From the NCBI RefSeq assembly GCF_004793765.1, contig NZ_SRYM01000031.1, positions 1 to 46,044 on the forward strand: a stretch of DNA of 46,044 bases. The letters are read 5' to 3'. The number at the start of each line of letters is the position of its first letter. Positions within the stretch are counted from its first letter, which is position 1. The position numbers and the translations under genes were made by a program. The DNA is from Parabacteroides distasonis. GTDB lineage: Bacteria; Bacteroidota; Bacteroidia; Bacteroidales; Tannerellaceae. Below the pieces are notes generated by a model. That model ran no database searches, was not told the origin of the DNA, and was given only the letters and a program-made list of their open reading frames with translations. Positions 36,875 through 45,485 of the stretch are shown here, piece by piece.

Positions 36875-37966
36875 ATGGGAAAATATAGAAGATATAAAAA
36901 CAGACTGGAGATGTTCCTATCCAGCGAAAGAGGAAAACGAGTATTGAACTTCCTGTATAGTTGGGGTGCGTCCATCGTAATCCTCGGTGCGTTGTTCAAG
37001 TTATTACATATACCATACGCTAACCAAATCCTGTTCGTGGCGATGATCACCGAGTCTATCGTATTCTTTATCTCGGCGTTCGAGCATCCGAACAAGGAAT
37101 ATCATTGGGAAGATGTTTTCCCTGTATTGAAATCAAAGAACCCGATGGATCGTCCGGATTTCACCGGTACGCCAATCTCAACCATGATCAATTCTACAGA
37201 TAATGTAGAAGACGATGAGATAGCGGGAGGAATAAATATCGGTTCAGCAGCGTCTAAAGCGAACGCACAAAGAGGTGGTTCCTTGAATATCGCAGGTAAT
37301 CTGGACGTGACGGAAGAAGATACCAAGAACTTATCCGAGAGCATCAAGAAATTAAGCGGAGCGGCCGAGCAAATCTCCAAAATGGCGGAATTGACGGAAG
37401 CTACCCAAAAATATCTGGAGCAATTATCTGGCATGTCTGAGAACATGGAGCGTTTCAGCCAAGTGACTCATTCACTTACGAACGTATCCGATACGCTGTT
37501 GAACTCTTATAAGAGTATCACGGATAATTCCGATGGCATCAGCCAGAACTCCCGTGGTTACGTACACCAGATGGAACAATTGAATCGTAATGTGTCCGGA
37601 TTGAATACGATCTATGAGATCCAGTTGAAGAGCATCAGCTCGCAGATCGAGTCTATCGAGCATATCAACAGTGGTTTGAGCCGTATCCGTGAGATGTACG
37701 ACGGATCGGTGGTAGATAGCTCCGTATTCCGTAACGAGACGGAAAAGATGACTCGCCAACTGGCCGAATTGAACCAAGTATACAGTCGTTTATTGCAAGC
37801 GATGACCGTGAATATGGGCTACCAACAACCGGCGCAGCCGCAACAACAACCTCAACAACCGATGTATCAGCAGCCACAACAGCCCGGTTACCAACAGCAA
37901 TATCAGCAACCCTATGGTTACCAACAGCCACAACAGGCTCCGTATACAAACAACCCAATGAAGTAA
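36875..37966 (+). CDS. porL: T9SS inner-membrane motor protein PorL/GldL with a Gln/Pro-rich tail
   Basis: 363 residues. Two membrane helices at about 27-46 (LYSWGASIVILGALFKLLH) and 53-70 (ILFVAMITESIVFFISAFE) form the proton-driven stator-like unit with PorM; the Glu in ITESIVFF is in the place of the proton-relay residue. Then come EHPNKEYHWEDVFPVL, a helical cytoplasmic coiled-coil region (about 135-310), and an odd C-terminal tail of about 45 residues made almost only of Gln, Pro, Tyr and Gly (for example QQPQQPMYQQPQQPGYQQ). The tail makes it longer than the GldL forms I know. Confidence 0.94.
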   Translation: MGKYRRYKNRLEMFLSSERGKRVLNFLYSWGASIVILGALFKLLHIPYANQILFVAMITESIVFFISAFEHPNKEYHWEDVFPVLKSKNPMDRPDFTGTPISTMINSTDNVEDDEIAGGINIGSAASKANAQRGGSLNIAGNLDVTEEDTKNLSESIKKLSGAAEQISKMAELTEATQKYLEQLSGMSENMERFSQVTHSLTNVSDTLLNSYKSITDNSDGISQNSRGYVHQMEQLNRNVSGLNTIYEIQLKSISSQIESIEHINSGLSRIREMYDGSVVDSSVFRNETEKMTRQLAELNQVYSRLLQAMTVNMGYQQPAQPQQQPQQPMYQQPQQPGYQQQYQQPYGYQQPQQAPYTNNPMK

Positions 37967-37972
37967 AGAAAT

Positions 37973-39541
37973 ATGGCAGGAATATCAAATAATCCCAATT
38001 CTCCCCGTCAGCGGATGATCAACCTGATGTATCTGGTGTTCATCGCCATGATGGCACTGAATGTGTCGTCGGAGGTGCTGGATGGTTTTGAGTTGGTGGA
38101 AGGTAGCTTGCGAACCTCTATCGATAACTCCTCCCGCCGAAACAAGATCGTAGCGGACGAGATGGAAGCTTATTACCAAGAGAATCCCCAGAAAGTGGGT
38201 GAGTGGGCATTGAAGGCCCGTGAGGTGAAAAGAGCCTCAGATAGCCTCTATACGTATATACAAGATTTAAAGATCCGTATCGCTAAGGTAGCTGATGGCG
38301 AGAATGCCAACGTAAACAGCATCGAGCATAAGGATGATTTGGAAGCCGCCTCCCGTGTAATGCTCTCTCCTGTAAGCGGAGAAGGTAAAAAGCTGAGAGC
38401 GGAAATTGATAAGTATCGTATCTGGATGGGCGGCTTTATCGAAGATTCGGCGAAGACTGCCGTATTGGAGGCGAACCTAAGTACCACTCCCCCTCATAAA
38501 GCGGGTATCAATACCCGTACTTGGGAAGAGGCCTTGTTCGAGAATATGCCGGTAGCGGCGGCTGTTACCCTGTTAACAAAAATGCAAAGTGACGTTCGCT
38601 ACGCCGAAGGTGAGGTCTTATCGAACTTATTGAATAGCGTAGACGTTGGCGATTACCGTGTGAACCAGATCACGGCGCAGGTAATTCCAGAAAGCCAGAT
38701 CGTTATGCGAGGAAGCCAGTACAAGGCGAATATCGTATTATCGGCGGTAGACTCCACGAAACGTCCTACGATCTATGTAAACGGAAAGGAATTACCTTAC
38801 GAGAATAAAGGAGTCTTCACGGTAAATACCGGAGCTGCCGGGACATTCCCTGTCAAAGGTTATATTGAGATGCCGAATAGCGACGGCAGTGTCATGCGCC
38901 GGGATTTCGAGAGCGAGTATTTCGTGACCGAGCCGACAGCTACCGTGGCACCGACACTGATGAACGTATTATATGCCGGTATCGCCAACCCGATGCGTAT
39001 CGCCGTGCCGGGTGTACCGAGCGGTAACGTAACAGCTACCATGACGAACGGCACATTAACCCGCAGCAAGGATGGTTGGGAAGCCCGCCCGTCCAAAGTA
39101 GGGACGGAAGCCGTGATCACGGTAAACGCCCGTATGGCGGATGGCCGGAACATAGAGATGGCAAAGACTACCTTCCGCGTGCGTGCCCTCCCCGATCCCC
39201 TGCCCTATATCGAGTATAAGGATCAAAACGGTAACGTCCGTAAGTTTAAGGGAGGTATGATCGCCAAACGTAGCTTGGTAGAGGCTGACGGTATTCTGGC
39301 CGCTATCGACGATGATTTGCTAAATGTAAAATATACGGTATTACGTTTTGAGCTGACTTTCTTCGACTCCATGGGTAACGCTATCCCGGAAGTGGCCGAA
39401 GGAACCAACTTCTCGCAACGTCAGAAAAACTATATCCGCAATCTAAGTAAGGGTAAACGTTTTTATATCACCCGTGTAGTCGCAAAAGGTCCGGACGGTA
39501 TCGAACGTACCATACCGACTATCGAAGTAATCGTAAATTAA
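37973..39541 (+). CDS. porM: T9SS motor/trans-envelope protein PorM/GldM
   Basis: 522 residues. The N-terminus, [33 protein letters not shown], is the conserved single membrane helix and start of the periplasmic part. The large periplasmic region is made of a helical D1 domain and Ig-like D2-D4 domains ([24 protein letters not shown] starts the second). It spans the periplasm as a dimer, linking PorL in the inner membrane to the PorK/PorN ring. It starts 6 bases after porL. Confidence 0.96.
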   Translation: MAGISNNPNSPRQRMINLMYLVFIAMMALNVSSEVLDGFELVEGSLRTSIDNSSRRNKIVADEMEAYYQENPQKVGEWALKAREVKRASDSLYTYIQDLKIRIAKVADGENANVNSIEHKDDLEAASRVMLSPVSGEGKKLRAEIDKYRIWMGGFIEDSAKTAVLEANLSTTPPHKAGINTRTWEEALFENMPVAAAVTLLTKMQSDVRYAEGEVLSNLLNSVDVGDYRVNQITAQVIPESQIVMRGSQYKANIVLSAVDSTKRPTIYVNGKELPYENKGVFTVNTGAAGTFPVKGYIEMPNSDGSVMRRDFESEYFVTEPTATVAPTLMNVLYAGIANPMRIAVPGVPSGNVTATMTNGTLTRSKDGWEARPSKVGTEAVITVNARMADGRNIEMAKTTFRVRALPDPLPYIEYKDQNGNVRKFKGGMIAKRSLVEADGILAAIDDDLLNVKYTVLRFELTFFDSMGNAIPEVAEGTNFSQRQKNYIRNLSKGKRFYITRVVAKGPDGIERTIPTIEVIVN

Positions 39542-39551
39542 GATTCGCTGT

Positions 39552-40643
39552 ATGAAACATCTGTATTACATAGCCGCTTTGGCCGCCACTTTTTTAACAA
39601 CGATGCCTCTTCACGCACAAGAAGAAGTTGAGAACGAAGCTACGCAGCAACAACAAATGCGCCGCCGCTCGCCTCAAGCCAGCCGTGGGGAAAGAAACGA
39701 TAAGAAAGATACCGGTTTACCCGAACTGACCGTACGGGCCCAAGATATGAACGAGCGTTTGACGCAAGAGATCGGGAACGCTCGCTGGATGCGTATTATC
39801 TACCGGCAGGTGGACTTGATGAAAGAGCAGAACGCTCCGCTTTATTACCCGACCCGCCCGATGAACGGACAGATGAATCTTTTCTCCGTAATCTTCCAGC
39901 TTTTAGGAGAGAACAAGATCAAGGCCTATGAGTATCTGGACGGATACGAGGAGTTTGACGAAGCCCATTTGATCAACTTCAAGGATTTGCTGGATCGCTT
40001 CTACATCCTTTATGAGGAGATGCCGGGAAGAGCGGGTGAGGAACCGACTTTCGTAATCAATGAGAGCGATATACCGGCAGCCGACATACGGTCTTATTAT
40101 GTAAAAGAAGCATGGTATTTCGACCAGAATAATTCCGCTTTTGATGTCAAGATATTGGCGATTTGCCCGATCCTTACCTCTACAGGTGATATGGGAGAGA
40201 CAACCATGCCTATGTTCTGGCTGCCTTACGAGAACATACGTCCGTATATCAGTAATTCATACATCATGACGTCTAATATGAATAACGCCATGACTTTCAC
40301 GATGGACGACTATTTCCGTCGCCGTATGTTCGAGGGAGATATCATCAAGACCCAAAACTTAATGAATCTGCCATTGCAGGCGTATTGCCCGACACCGGAT
40401 TCCTTAAAGAACGAGCAAGCTCGTATCGAAAGCCAATTGACGGGCTTTGAGAAGTCACTCTGGTATCAACCGGATACGACTCAAGTAGCGGTAGACAGCA
40501 AAGCCGCGAAGAAAGCAGCTAAGAGAAGTGCCCGGAAAGACAAAGGCTCTACCAAAGAGACCGCTCCCGAGAAAGCCGCTAAAGTAAAAGCGCCGAAAGC
40601 AGAGAAATCCGCCCCTGTGCGCAGTGTACGACGCAGAAGATAA
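39552..40643 (+). CDS. porN: T9SS ring protein PorN/GldN with a basic C-terminal tail
   Basis: 363 residues, signal peptide ending near TMPLHAQ. The GldN domain at about 60-310 shows ARWMRIIYRQVDLMKEQNAPLYYPTRP, YVKEAWYFDQNNSAFDVKILAICP and MFWLPYENIRPYI. It pairs with PorK to form the periplasmic ring. The last about 45 residues are Lys/Ala/Arg-rich and end in SVRRRR, a low-complexity basic tail likely to be disordered. It starts 10 bases after porM and is the last gene of the operon. Confidence 0.94.
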   Translation: MKHLYYIAALAATFLTTMPLHAQEEVENEATQQQQMRRRSPQASRGERNDKKDTGLPELTVRAQDMNERLTQEIGNARWMRIIYRQVDLMKEQNAPLYYPTRPMNGQMNLFSVIFQLLGENKIKAYEYLDGYEEFDEAHLINFKDLLDRFYILYEEMPGRAGEEPTFVINESDIPAADIRSYYVKEAWYFDQNNSAFDVKILAICPILTSTGDMGETTMPMFWLPYENIRPYISNSYIMTSNMNNAMTFTMDDYFRRRMFEGDIIKTQNLMNLPLQAYCPTPDSLKNEQARIESQLTGFEKSLWYQPDTTQVAVDSKAAKKAAKRSARKDKGSTKETAPEKAAKVKAPKAEKSAPVRSVRRRR

Positions 40644-40686
40644 AAAGAAGCACATATGCCTGGCATAGAGTAAAAATATGATAGCT

Positions 40687-40728
40687 AAGAGAGCCTCGCC
40701 TCTGCCTTGCCATAGATGAGGCTCTCTT
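40687..40728. terminator. Bidirectional terminator between porN and the DUF418 gene
   Basis: AAGAGAGCCTC and GAGGCTCTCTT form a perfect 11-bp stem. It lies between convergent genes ending at 40643 (plus) and 40737 (minus). Confidence 0.8.
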
Positions 40729-40736
40729 ACATATTT

Positions 40737-41924
40737 CTACTTAGAACCTACCCATGTCCATTTATGCCAAATACCTTCCAACGGTCCATGTTTATGTCTT
40801 TCTGCCCACCATTTACAAAAGCGTATTTGCAAGAAGAAAAAGGCGATACCGATGAACATACTGACCGTATAACCGCAGTAAGGAGCCAAATTCAAGCCGA
40901 TCGGGAAATAGATCAACGCACCGAAAAAGGATTGCGACACGTAATTCGTCAAACTCATCTTCCCATACGAGCGCAAGACGGAAGTGAAACGCCTAAAACC
41001 CTCCCATTGGTACAGTAACACGAAAGAGGCGACCAATACAAACGTGAAAGCGAATTTCTGCCACATATCAAGTGCCACTGCCACGGTCTGACATACCAAA
41101 GCGTTATCTGCCCTATCTTGTAACAATACCCCCAATTGGAACAAAGGGCAGAAAGCAATCGAGGCGATAATTAGAGTCTTTATCCAAAAACGGGAATTCT
41201 CCTCCGAGGGGATAAATAATTTCTTGCGCCCGATCAACATGCCCAGCATAAACAACCCACAGGTCTGTACATACCGGCCGGCACCAACGGCCCAGAGCAA
41301 ACTAGCCTTTTGCCCCAACGTCACGTTCTGCCAGATGAAGTTCCAGAGGTCGCCCCGTTTGGTATGTTCTGCCATCTCAGCGTACATCGCCCCAACCCCT
41401 AAATCGGGAAGTTGGTGACCCGGATTAAACAAACTAGCGATGTAATGATACCACTCCACCGGCTGCAATAAAAAGATAATAGCCGTTATCAAGACAGCCT
41501 TATCGCTCCATTTACGCACGATAAACAAAACAACACCTACGATCGCATACAGCAACAGCACATCGCCTGCCGGATAGAAAGCGGCGTTCAGCGTAGCAAA
41601 GAGCGTCAGTAACAACATCCGCCAAAGAAAACGGTAACCGAAGTCCTTCCCCTTCGCCTGCTGGTTCGAATACTGTATATAAAAGGTAAAGCCGAATAAC
41701 AATGCGAAGATGGAATACGATTTACCGGCGAACAAGCCAAATACCACCGTAAATACACCCTCATTCAATACGTTCAGCCATCCCGGAAGCGTAGCCGGGT
41801 CCGGATAGACCGGATAGATAAAATGTTCCACATGATGCACCAATAAGATGGCCAAGACAGCGAATCCACGTAGCGCATCCACCACCTCTACACGAGGCGG
41901 CTTAGAGATTGTTATTTGTTGCAT
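40737..41924 (-). CDS. DUF418-family multi-pass membrane protein
   Basis: 395 residues with about 9-10 membrane segments. The start RVEVVDALRGFAVLAILLVHHVEHF is the DUF418 / heparan-alpha-glucosaminide-acyltransferase-like first helix, and the C-terminal VLRSYGKMSLTNYVSQSFFGALIYFPIG...RFCKWWAERHKHGPLEGIWHKWTW is the conserved DUF418 end. It may transfer acyl groups across the membrane, but substrates are not known. It starts 4 bases after the nitrilase stop, so the two are one operon. Confidence 0.9.
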   Translation of the reverse strand: MQQITISKPPRVEVVDALRGFAVLAILLVHHVEHFIYPVYPDPATLPGWLNVLNEGVFTVVFGLFAGKSYSIFALLFGFTFYIQYSNQQAKGKDFGYRFLWRMLLLTLFATLNAAFYPAGDVLLLYAIVGVVLFIVRKWSDKAVLITAIIFLLQPVEWYHYIASLFNPGHQLPDLGVGAMYAEMAEHTKRGDLWNFIWQNVTLGQKASLLWAVGAGRYVQTCGLFMLGMLIGRKKLFIPSEENSRFWIKTLIIASIAFCPLFQLGVLLQDRADNALVCQTVAVALDMWQKFAFTFVLVASFVLLYQWEGFRRFTSVLRSYGKMSLTNYVSQSFFGALIYFPIGLNLAPYCGYTVSMFIGIAFFFLQIRFCKWWAERHKHGPLEGIWHKWTWVGSK

Positions 41925-41928
41925 ACTA

Positions 41929-42888
41929 TTATTTGCTATTTGTTGTTTCTGTTAACCATGCTACCTTTTGATTGGACTCATGCGGTTGACCGATGATATC
42001 CGCATAAAGTTCCGGACGACGGGCATTTCGGTAACGATATCCTCCAGCCTGTCTCAATTTCTCAGGGATAGCCGTAGCGATCACGAAATCATCCCCCAGC
42101 TTACGGCATTCCGCCACGATATCGCCGAAAGGATCCAAAATCATCGAGCAACCGTTCTTGATCTCATTATAATCACGCCCGATCGGATTGGAGAATACCA
42201 CATATACCGCATTGTCGTACGCCCTAGCGGGAAGCCATTTCATAAGCCAAGCACGTCCCTTCAGGCCATCGAACTCCTGTCGCAAGGAAGTCGGATCGTT
42301 TGCCCGGTTCTCCCACAACACAGGATCTATCAAACCAGCCCCGGGGCGAGGGGAAGGGGTACACATTGTCACGTGAGGCATGAAAATGATATCCGCCCCT
42401 AATAAGGCCGTGGCCCGGACATTCTCTATGATATTATTATCATAGCAAATCAATATGCCACATTTCCATCCCTTGATCTCAAGAACCACATATTGATCGC
42501 CCGGCAAGATATTCGGATTAATAAACGGATGTAGCTTGCGGTACTTTGCTTTCAAGCCATTGCTATCTGCGCAAACTTGCGCTTTATAGATACGATCCCC
42601 ATCCCGCTCAAAGAATCCGGCCAGCAACGTGACACCAAACTCTTTGGCGATGGCGATCAAGGCTTGCGTACTCTCCCCCGTAGGGATCGGTTCGGCAATA
42701 GCCAACAATTCCTTGCGAGACAAGTCCTTGGCAAACGTATATCCACAAACCGAGCATTCGTGAAAAGCCACTACATCCGCTCCCTCTACCGACGCTTTCC
42801 GGCACATCTCCCGGATGACAGAAAGATTATACCCCTTATCGTTATCCCGTGTCTCGAACTGCACGGTGGCGATTTTCAATGGTTCCAT
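41929..42888 (-). CDS. Nitrilase-superfamily carbon-nitrogen hydrolase
   Basis: 319 residues from ATG 42888. The frame is open to 42933, but that Met overlaps the -7 box, so MEPLKIATVQFETRD is the start. The Glu-Lys-Cys triad is visible: E44 in VAFHECSVCGYTF, K118 in KAKYRKLHPF and C148 in CGILICYDNNIIEN. It hydrolyses an amide or nitrile C-N bond; a beta-alanine-synthase-like or N-carbamoyl-type amidase is possible but not determinable. It is cytoplasmic, the first gene of the operon with the DUF418 protein. Confidence 0.92.
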   Translation of the reverse strand: MEPLKIATVQFETRDNDKGYNLSVIREMCRKASVEGADVVAFHECSVCGYTFAKDLSRKELLAIAEPIPTGESTQALIAIAKEFGVTLLAGFFERDGDRIYKAQVCADSNGLKAKYRKLHPFINPNILPGDQYVVLEIKGWKCGILICYDNNIIENVRATALLGADIIFMPHVTMCTPSPRPGAGLIDPVLWENRANDPTSLRQEFDGLKGRAWLMKWLPARAYDNAVYVVFSNPIGRDYNEIKNGCSMILDPFGDIVAECRKLGDDFVIATAIPEKLRQAGGYRYRNARRPELYADIIGQPHESNQKVAWLTETTNSK

Positions 42889-42932
42889 GATATTTTGATT
42901 TAATTGGCTTATATATTTTTCGACTAGGTTCA

Positions 42933-42940
42933 CAAAGATA
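42933..42940 (-). promoter_or_regulatory. -7 box of the nitrilase/DUF418 operon
   Basis: The minus strand reads TATCTTTG, matching TAnnTTTG exactly, 45 bases upstream of the ATG at 42888. It lies only 12 bases from the opposing box at 42953-42960, so the two promoters overlap. Confidence 0.6.
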
Positions 42941-42952
42941 ACAATAATATAC

Positions 42953-42960
42953 TACTTTTG
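42953..42960 (+). promoter_or_regulatory. -7 box of the GNAT/CAT-like operon
   Basis: TACTTTTG followed by CGGG, an exact match to TAnnTTTG, 23 bases before the ATG at 42984. A weak -33 (TTCA) begins 24 bases upstream, inside the opposing promoter. Confidence 0.6.
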
Positions 42961-42983
42961 CGGGATAACTTTTTCTACCGATC

Positions 42984-43493
42984 ATGAATATCAGACAAAC
43001 ACGACAAGAAGATCTGGCCGAGGTAATGGCTATGTACGATTATGCACGCCGGTTCATGCAAGAACATGGCAACGGCAATCAATGGATCAATGGATATCCT
43101 TCCGAGGAATTGATCTCCAACGAGATCAAGGCCAGCCATAGTTTCGTATGCGAAAATGAGCAGGGCGAGTTAGTGGGGACCTTTTGTTACATCGAGGGAA
43201 TTGACCCTACTTACCTAAAGATCTATGAAGGCGAATGGCTGAACGATGAGCCTTATGCCGTGATCCATCGCATGGCCTCCAACGGCAAGCAGAAAGGAAT
43301 CTCCTCCGCATGCCTGGAATGGGCATTCGCACATTGCGATAATATCCGTATCGACACGCACCGGGATAATATCGTCATGCAGAACCTATTGAAAAAGCAT
43401 GGCTTCAAGCGATGCGGTATCATTTACATAGCGAATGGTACGGAACGCATCGCTTTCCACAAAATAGTAAACCCAACAAATAAAGAATCATGA
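42984..43493 (+). CDS. GNAT-family N-acetyltransferase
   Basis: 169 residues, cytoplasmic. GNAT fold: IRQTRQEDLAEVMAMYDYARRFM (beta1-alpha1), EQGELVGTFCYIEG (beta-strand motif), HRMASNGKQKGISSACLEWAFAHC (acetyl-CoA-binding motif A, with a GKQKGIS loop in place of the usual R/QxxGxG/A), and NLLKKHGFKRCGIIYI at the end. The acceptor is unknown. It overlaps the next gene by 4 bases (ATGA), indicating translational coupling. Confidence 0.88.
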   Translation: MNIRQTRQEDLAEVMAMYDYARRFMQEHGNGNQWINGYPSEELISNEIKASHSFVCENEQGELVGTFCYIEGIDPTYLKIYEGEWLNDEPYAVIHRMASNGKQKGISSACLEWAFAHCDNIRIDTHRDNIVMQNLLKKHGFKRCGIIYIANGTERIAFHKIVNPTNKES

Positions 43494-44113
43494 AGCATCC
43501 TATTGACCTAGAGCATTGGAACCGGAAAGAACATTTCCTGTTTTTCGATGCTATGGATGACCCTTTCTTCGGGCTGACCACCCAGATAGACGTGACCTCT
43601 ATTTATAAAGAGGCGAAAGCGGATCATGCCTCTTTTTTCCTCTACTCCTTACATAAGATTATGACAGCCGTTAATGAGGTGGAAGAGTTCCGGTACCGGA
43701 TCATCGAGAACATCCCTGTCTGCTTCGACCGAATCCACGTGGGCACAACGATCGGGCGGGAAGACGGAACATTCGGCTTCGGCTTCATCGAATATACCCC
43801 GGACAGACAGCTGTTCCTTCAAAATGCGCAGAAAGAGATCGAGCGAGTGCAAGCTCTCACCGGCCTTTGCAAAGATAGGGAATCTGACCGGCAAGACCTA
43901 ATCCGTTTCTCCTCGGTACCATGGATCGCCTTCACGGAGATGAAACATGCTTCCTCTTTCCGTACAGGTGATTCTGCTACCCGAATTTCCACCGGAAAAC
44001 TGATCGAGCAGAACGGGCATCGGATGCTCCCTATCTCCGTAACGGCTCATCATGGCTTGATGGACGGCAGGCATGTGTCGATCCTCCTAGACCGTATAGC
44101 GGATAAAGACTAA
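43490..44113 (+). CDS. CatA-like (chloramphenicol acetyltransferase family) protein
   Basis: 207 residues, close to the usual CAT length. The catalytic motif HHxxxDG is present as HHGLMDG, with the catalytic His at about 188; the start of the family fold is WNRKEHFLFFDAMDDPFFGLTTQIDVT, and VPWIAFTEMKHA occupies the usual SxxPW.xF position. It uses acetyl-CoA to acetylate a hydroxyl group, but whether chloramphenicol is the substrate cannot be said: many chromosomal Bacteroidales members of this family give no known resistance. It overlaps the GNAT gene and ends before the array at 44130. Confidence 0.86.
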   Translation: MKHPIDLEHWNRKEHFLFFDAMDDPFFGLTTQIDVTSIYKEAKADHASFFLYSLHKIMTAVNEVEEFRYRIIENIPVCFDRIHVGTTIGREDGTFGFGFIEYTPDRQLFLQNAQKEIERVQALTGLCKDRESDRQDLIRFSSVPWIAFTEMKHASSFRTGDSATRISTGKLIEQNGHRMLPISVTAHHGLMDGRHVSILLDRIADKD

Positions 44114-44129
44114 ATAATATACATGAAGC

Positions 44130-44220
44130 AGTACTCTCATAAGGAGTACTACAGTACCTCGTAGGGAGTACCTCAGTACTTCAAAGGCAGTACTGTAGTA
44201 CTGCCTTTGAAGTACTGAGG
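44130..44220. repeat. Tandem array with AGTACT palindromes, 22-bp period, ending in a 50-bp perfect hairpin
   Basis: AGTACY half-sites start at 44145, 44167, 44189 and 44211, exactly 22 apart, each followed 8 bases on by a second AGTAC half. A further AGTACT at 44130 lies one base off the phase. Cores are AGTACTACAGTACC, AGTACCTCAGTACT and AGTACTGTAGTACT. The last part, 44171-44220, is a perfect inverted repeat: 23-base arms around TGTA, including spacers (TCAAAGG and CCTTTGA). It lies between convergent genes, ending at 44113 (plus) and 44290 (minus), and probably also serves as a terminator. Confidence 0.88.
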
Positions 44221-44289
44221 CTTGCCAAGGAGTGGACGAACCGAAACAACCGTATGAACCGGACAGCACATACGGCCGGTCATGGCAGG

Positions 44290-45438
44290 TTATTTGCGCA
44301 TCGGCCAAAAACGCCTTGTCAAATATCTACGGAACGGCTCGTCGTATAGCTTCAAGCTAACGTAAGCCAATACTATACTTCCGATAACCAATGCCAACGC
44401 TTCCGGCCATGCTTCCGCAAATGTCAGATTCTCCTTCTTCACCCACCCGTAATACAAGTATATAAGCGGGTAATGTACCATATATAAAGGATAAGAGACA
44501 TCTCCCAAGAATTTACAAATACGGGCGGAATGCTTATCGGTTGTTTTCCCGGAAGCCCCCAGATAAACAAGCATAGGGAATATTAGGATCGCACATACAG
44601 AATCATAGATACCATTCATCCATAAAGCCTCACTGCCACCGACATAGGGCATGGAAAGTAAAACAACGATCGCCAAACTACAGATCCAAAAGGCTCCTTT
44701 GACATGAATGGGCTTAAAAACACGTGACATTAACAATCCCATAGAGAAAGAAAATAACACTCGTAAAAAGCCACCGATCAGGTTGTACTCTTCCATCGTC
44801 CATCCCACACCCAGGTGCCCCGCACCGGAAAAATTGAATATAGCGAACGAAGCCAATCCGATTCCCGCCAAGGCAATAAGTGCCGTAAGCGCCTTGGTCG
44901 ACATCCGACGAATAAACAAAGCGTACATAATATTCCCGATATACTCAAAGAACAAAGACCAACTAGGGCCATTCAAAGGAAACATCTCACCATTCCCACG
45001 GATCTCAGGCCCGGTACCCGGTACAGCCGGTATCAAAAAAAGATTGATAAGCAAAGCTAGCATCACCATGGATATAGAGACCTGCGTACCATCCCACTTC
45101 TCACACCCTTGCATATAAAACGCGATAACTCCCAAAACAGCCCCTAGGATAACCATCGGATGCAAACGGATCAATCGACGTTTGATAAAATCCTTTGTCG
45201 TCATGGTTTTCCACCGGTCGTCATAAGCATATCCAATCACGAACCCAGACAGGATAAAGAAGAAATCAACGGCTAAATAACCGTGATTAAATTGTTGATC
45301 GATAGGACTCGTCGCAAATGCCTCGAATACATGATAAAATATAACCATTAGAGCGGCGACACCTCTCAATCCATCAAGAAGGTCGTAATGTGGTTTCGTG
45401 TCCGCGAATGCGGCCGCCGAGATTTTTGAGTTAGACAT
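44290..45438 (-). CDS. OafA/YrhL-type acyltransferase 3, membrane
   Basis: 382 residues with about 10 membrane helices. The acyltransferase-3 start LLDGLRGVAALMVIFYHVFEAFA contains the conserved RG...H residues; GYLAVDFFFILSGFVIGYAYDDR and WSLFFEYIGNIMYALF are family blocks. It transfers an acyl (often acetyl) group to a cell-surface polysaccharide or lipid sugar; the target is unknown. It is monocistronic, with a promoter box at 45493-45486. Confidence 0.92.
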   Translation of the reverse strand: MSNSKISAAAFADTKPHYDLLDGLRGVAALMVIFYHVFEAFATSPIDQQFNHGYLAVDFFFILSGFVIGYAYDDRWKTMTTKDFIKRRLIRLHPMVILGAVLGVIAFYMQGCEKWDGTQVSISMVMLALLINLFLIPAVPGTGPEIRGNGEMFPLNGPSWSLFFEYIGNIMYALFIRRMSTKALTALIALAGIGLASFAIFNFSGAGHLGVGWTMEEYNLIGGFLRVLFSFSMGLLMSRVFKPIHVKGAFWICSLAIVVLLSMPYVGGSEALWMNGIYDSVCAILIFPMLVYLGASGKTTDKHSARICKFLGDVSYPLYMVHYPLIYLYYGWVKKENLTFAEAWPEALALVIGSIVLAYVSLKLYDEPFRRYLTRRFWPMRK

Positions 45439-45485
45439 TTATTGTTTAAGCTTATATTTGATATTACTATTACTTCTAATTTCCA

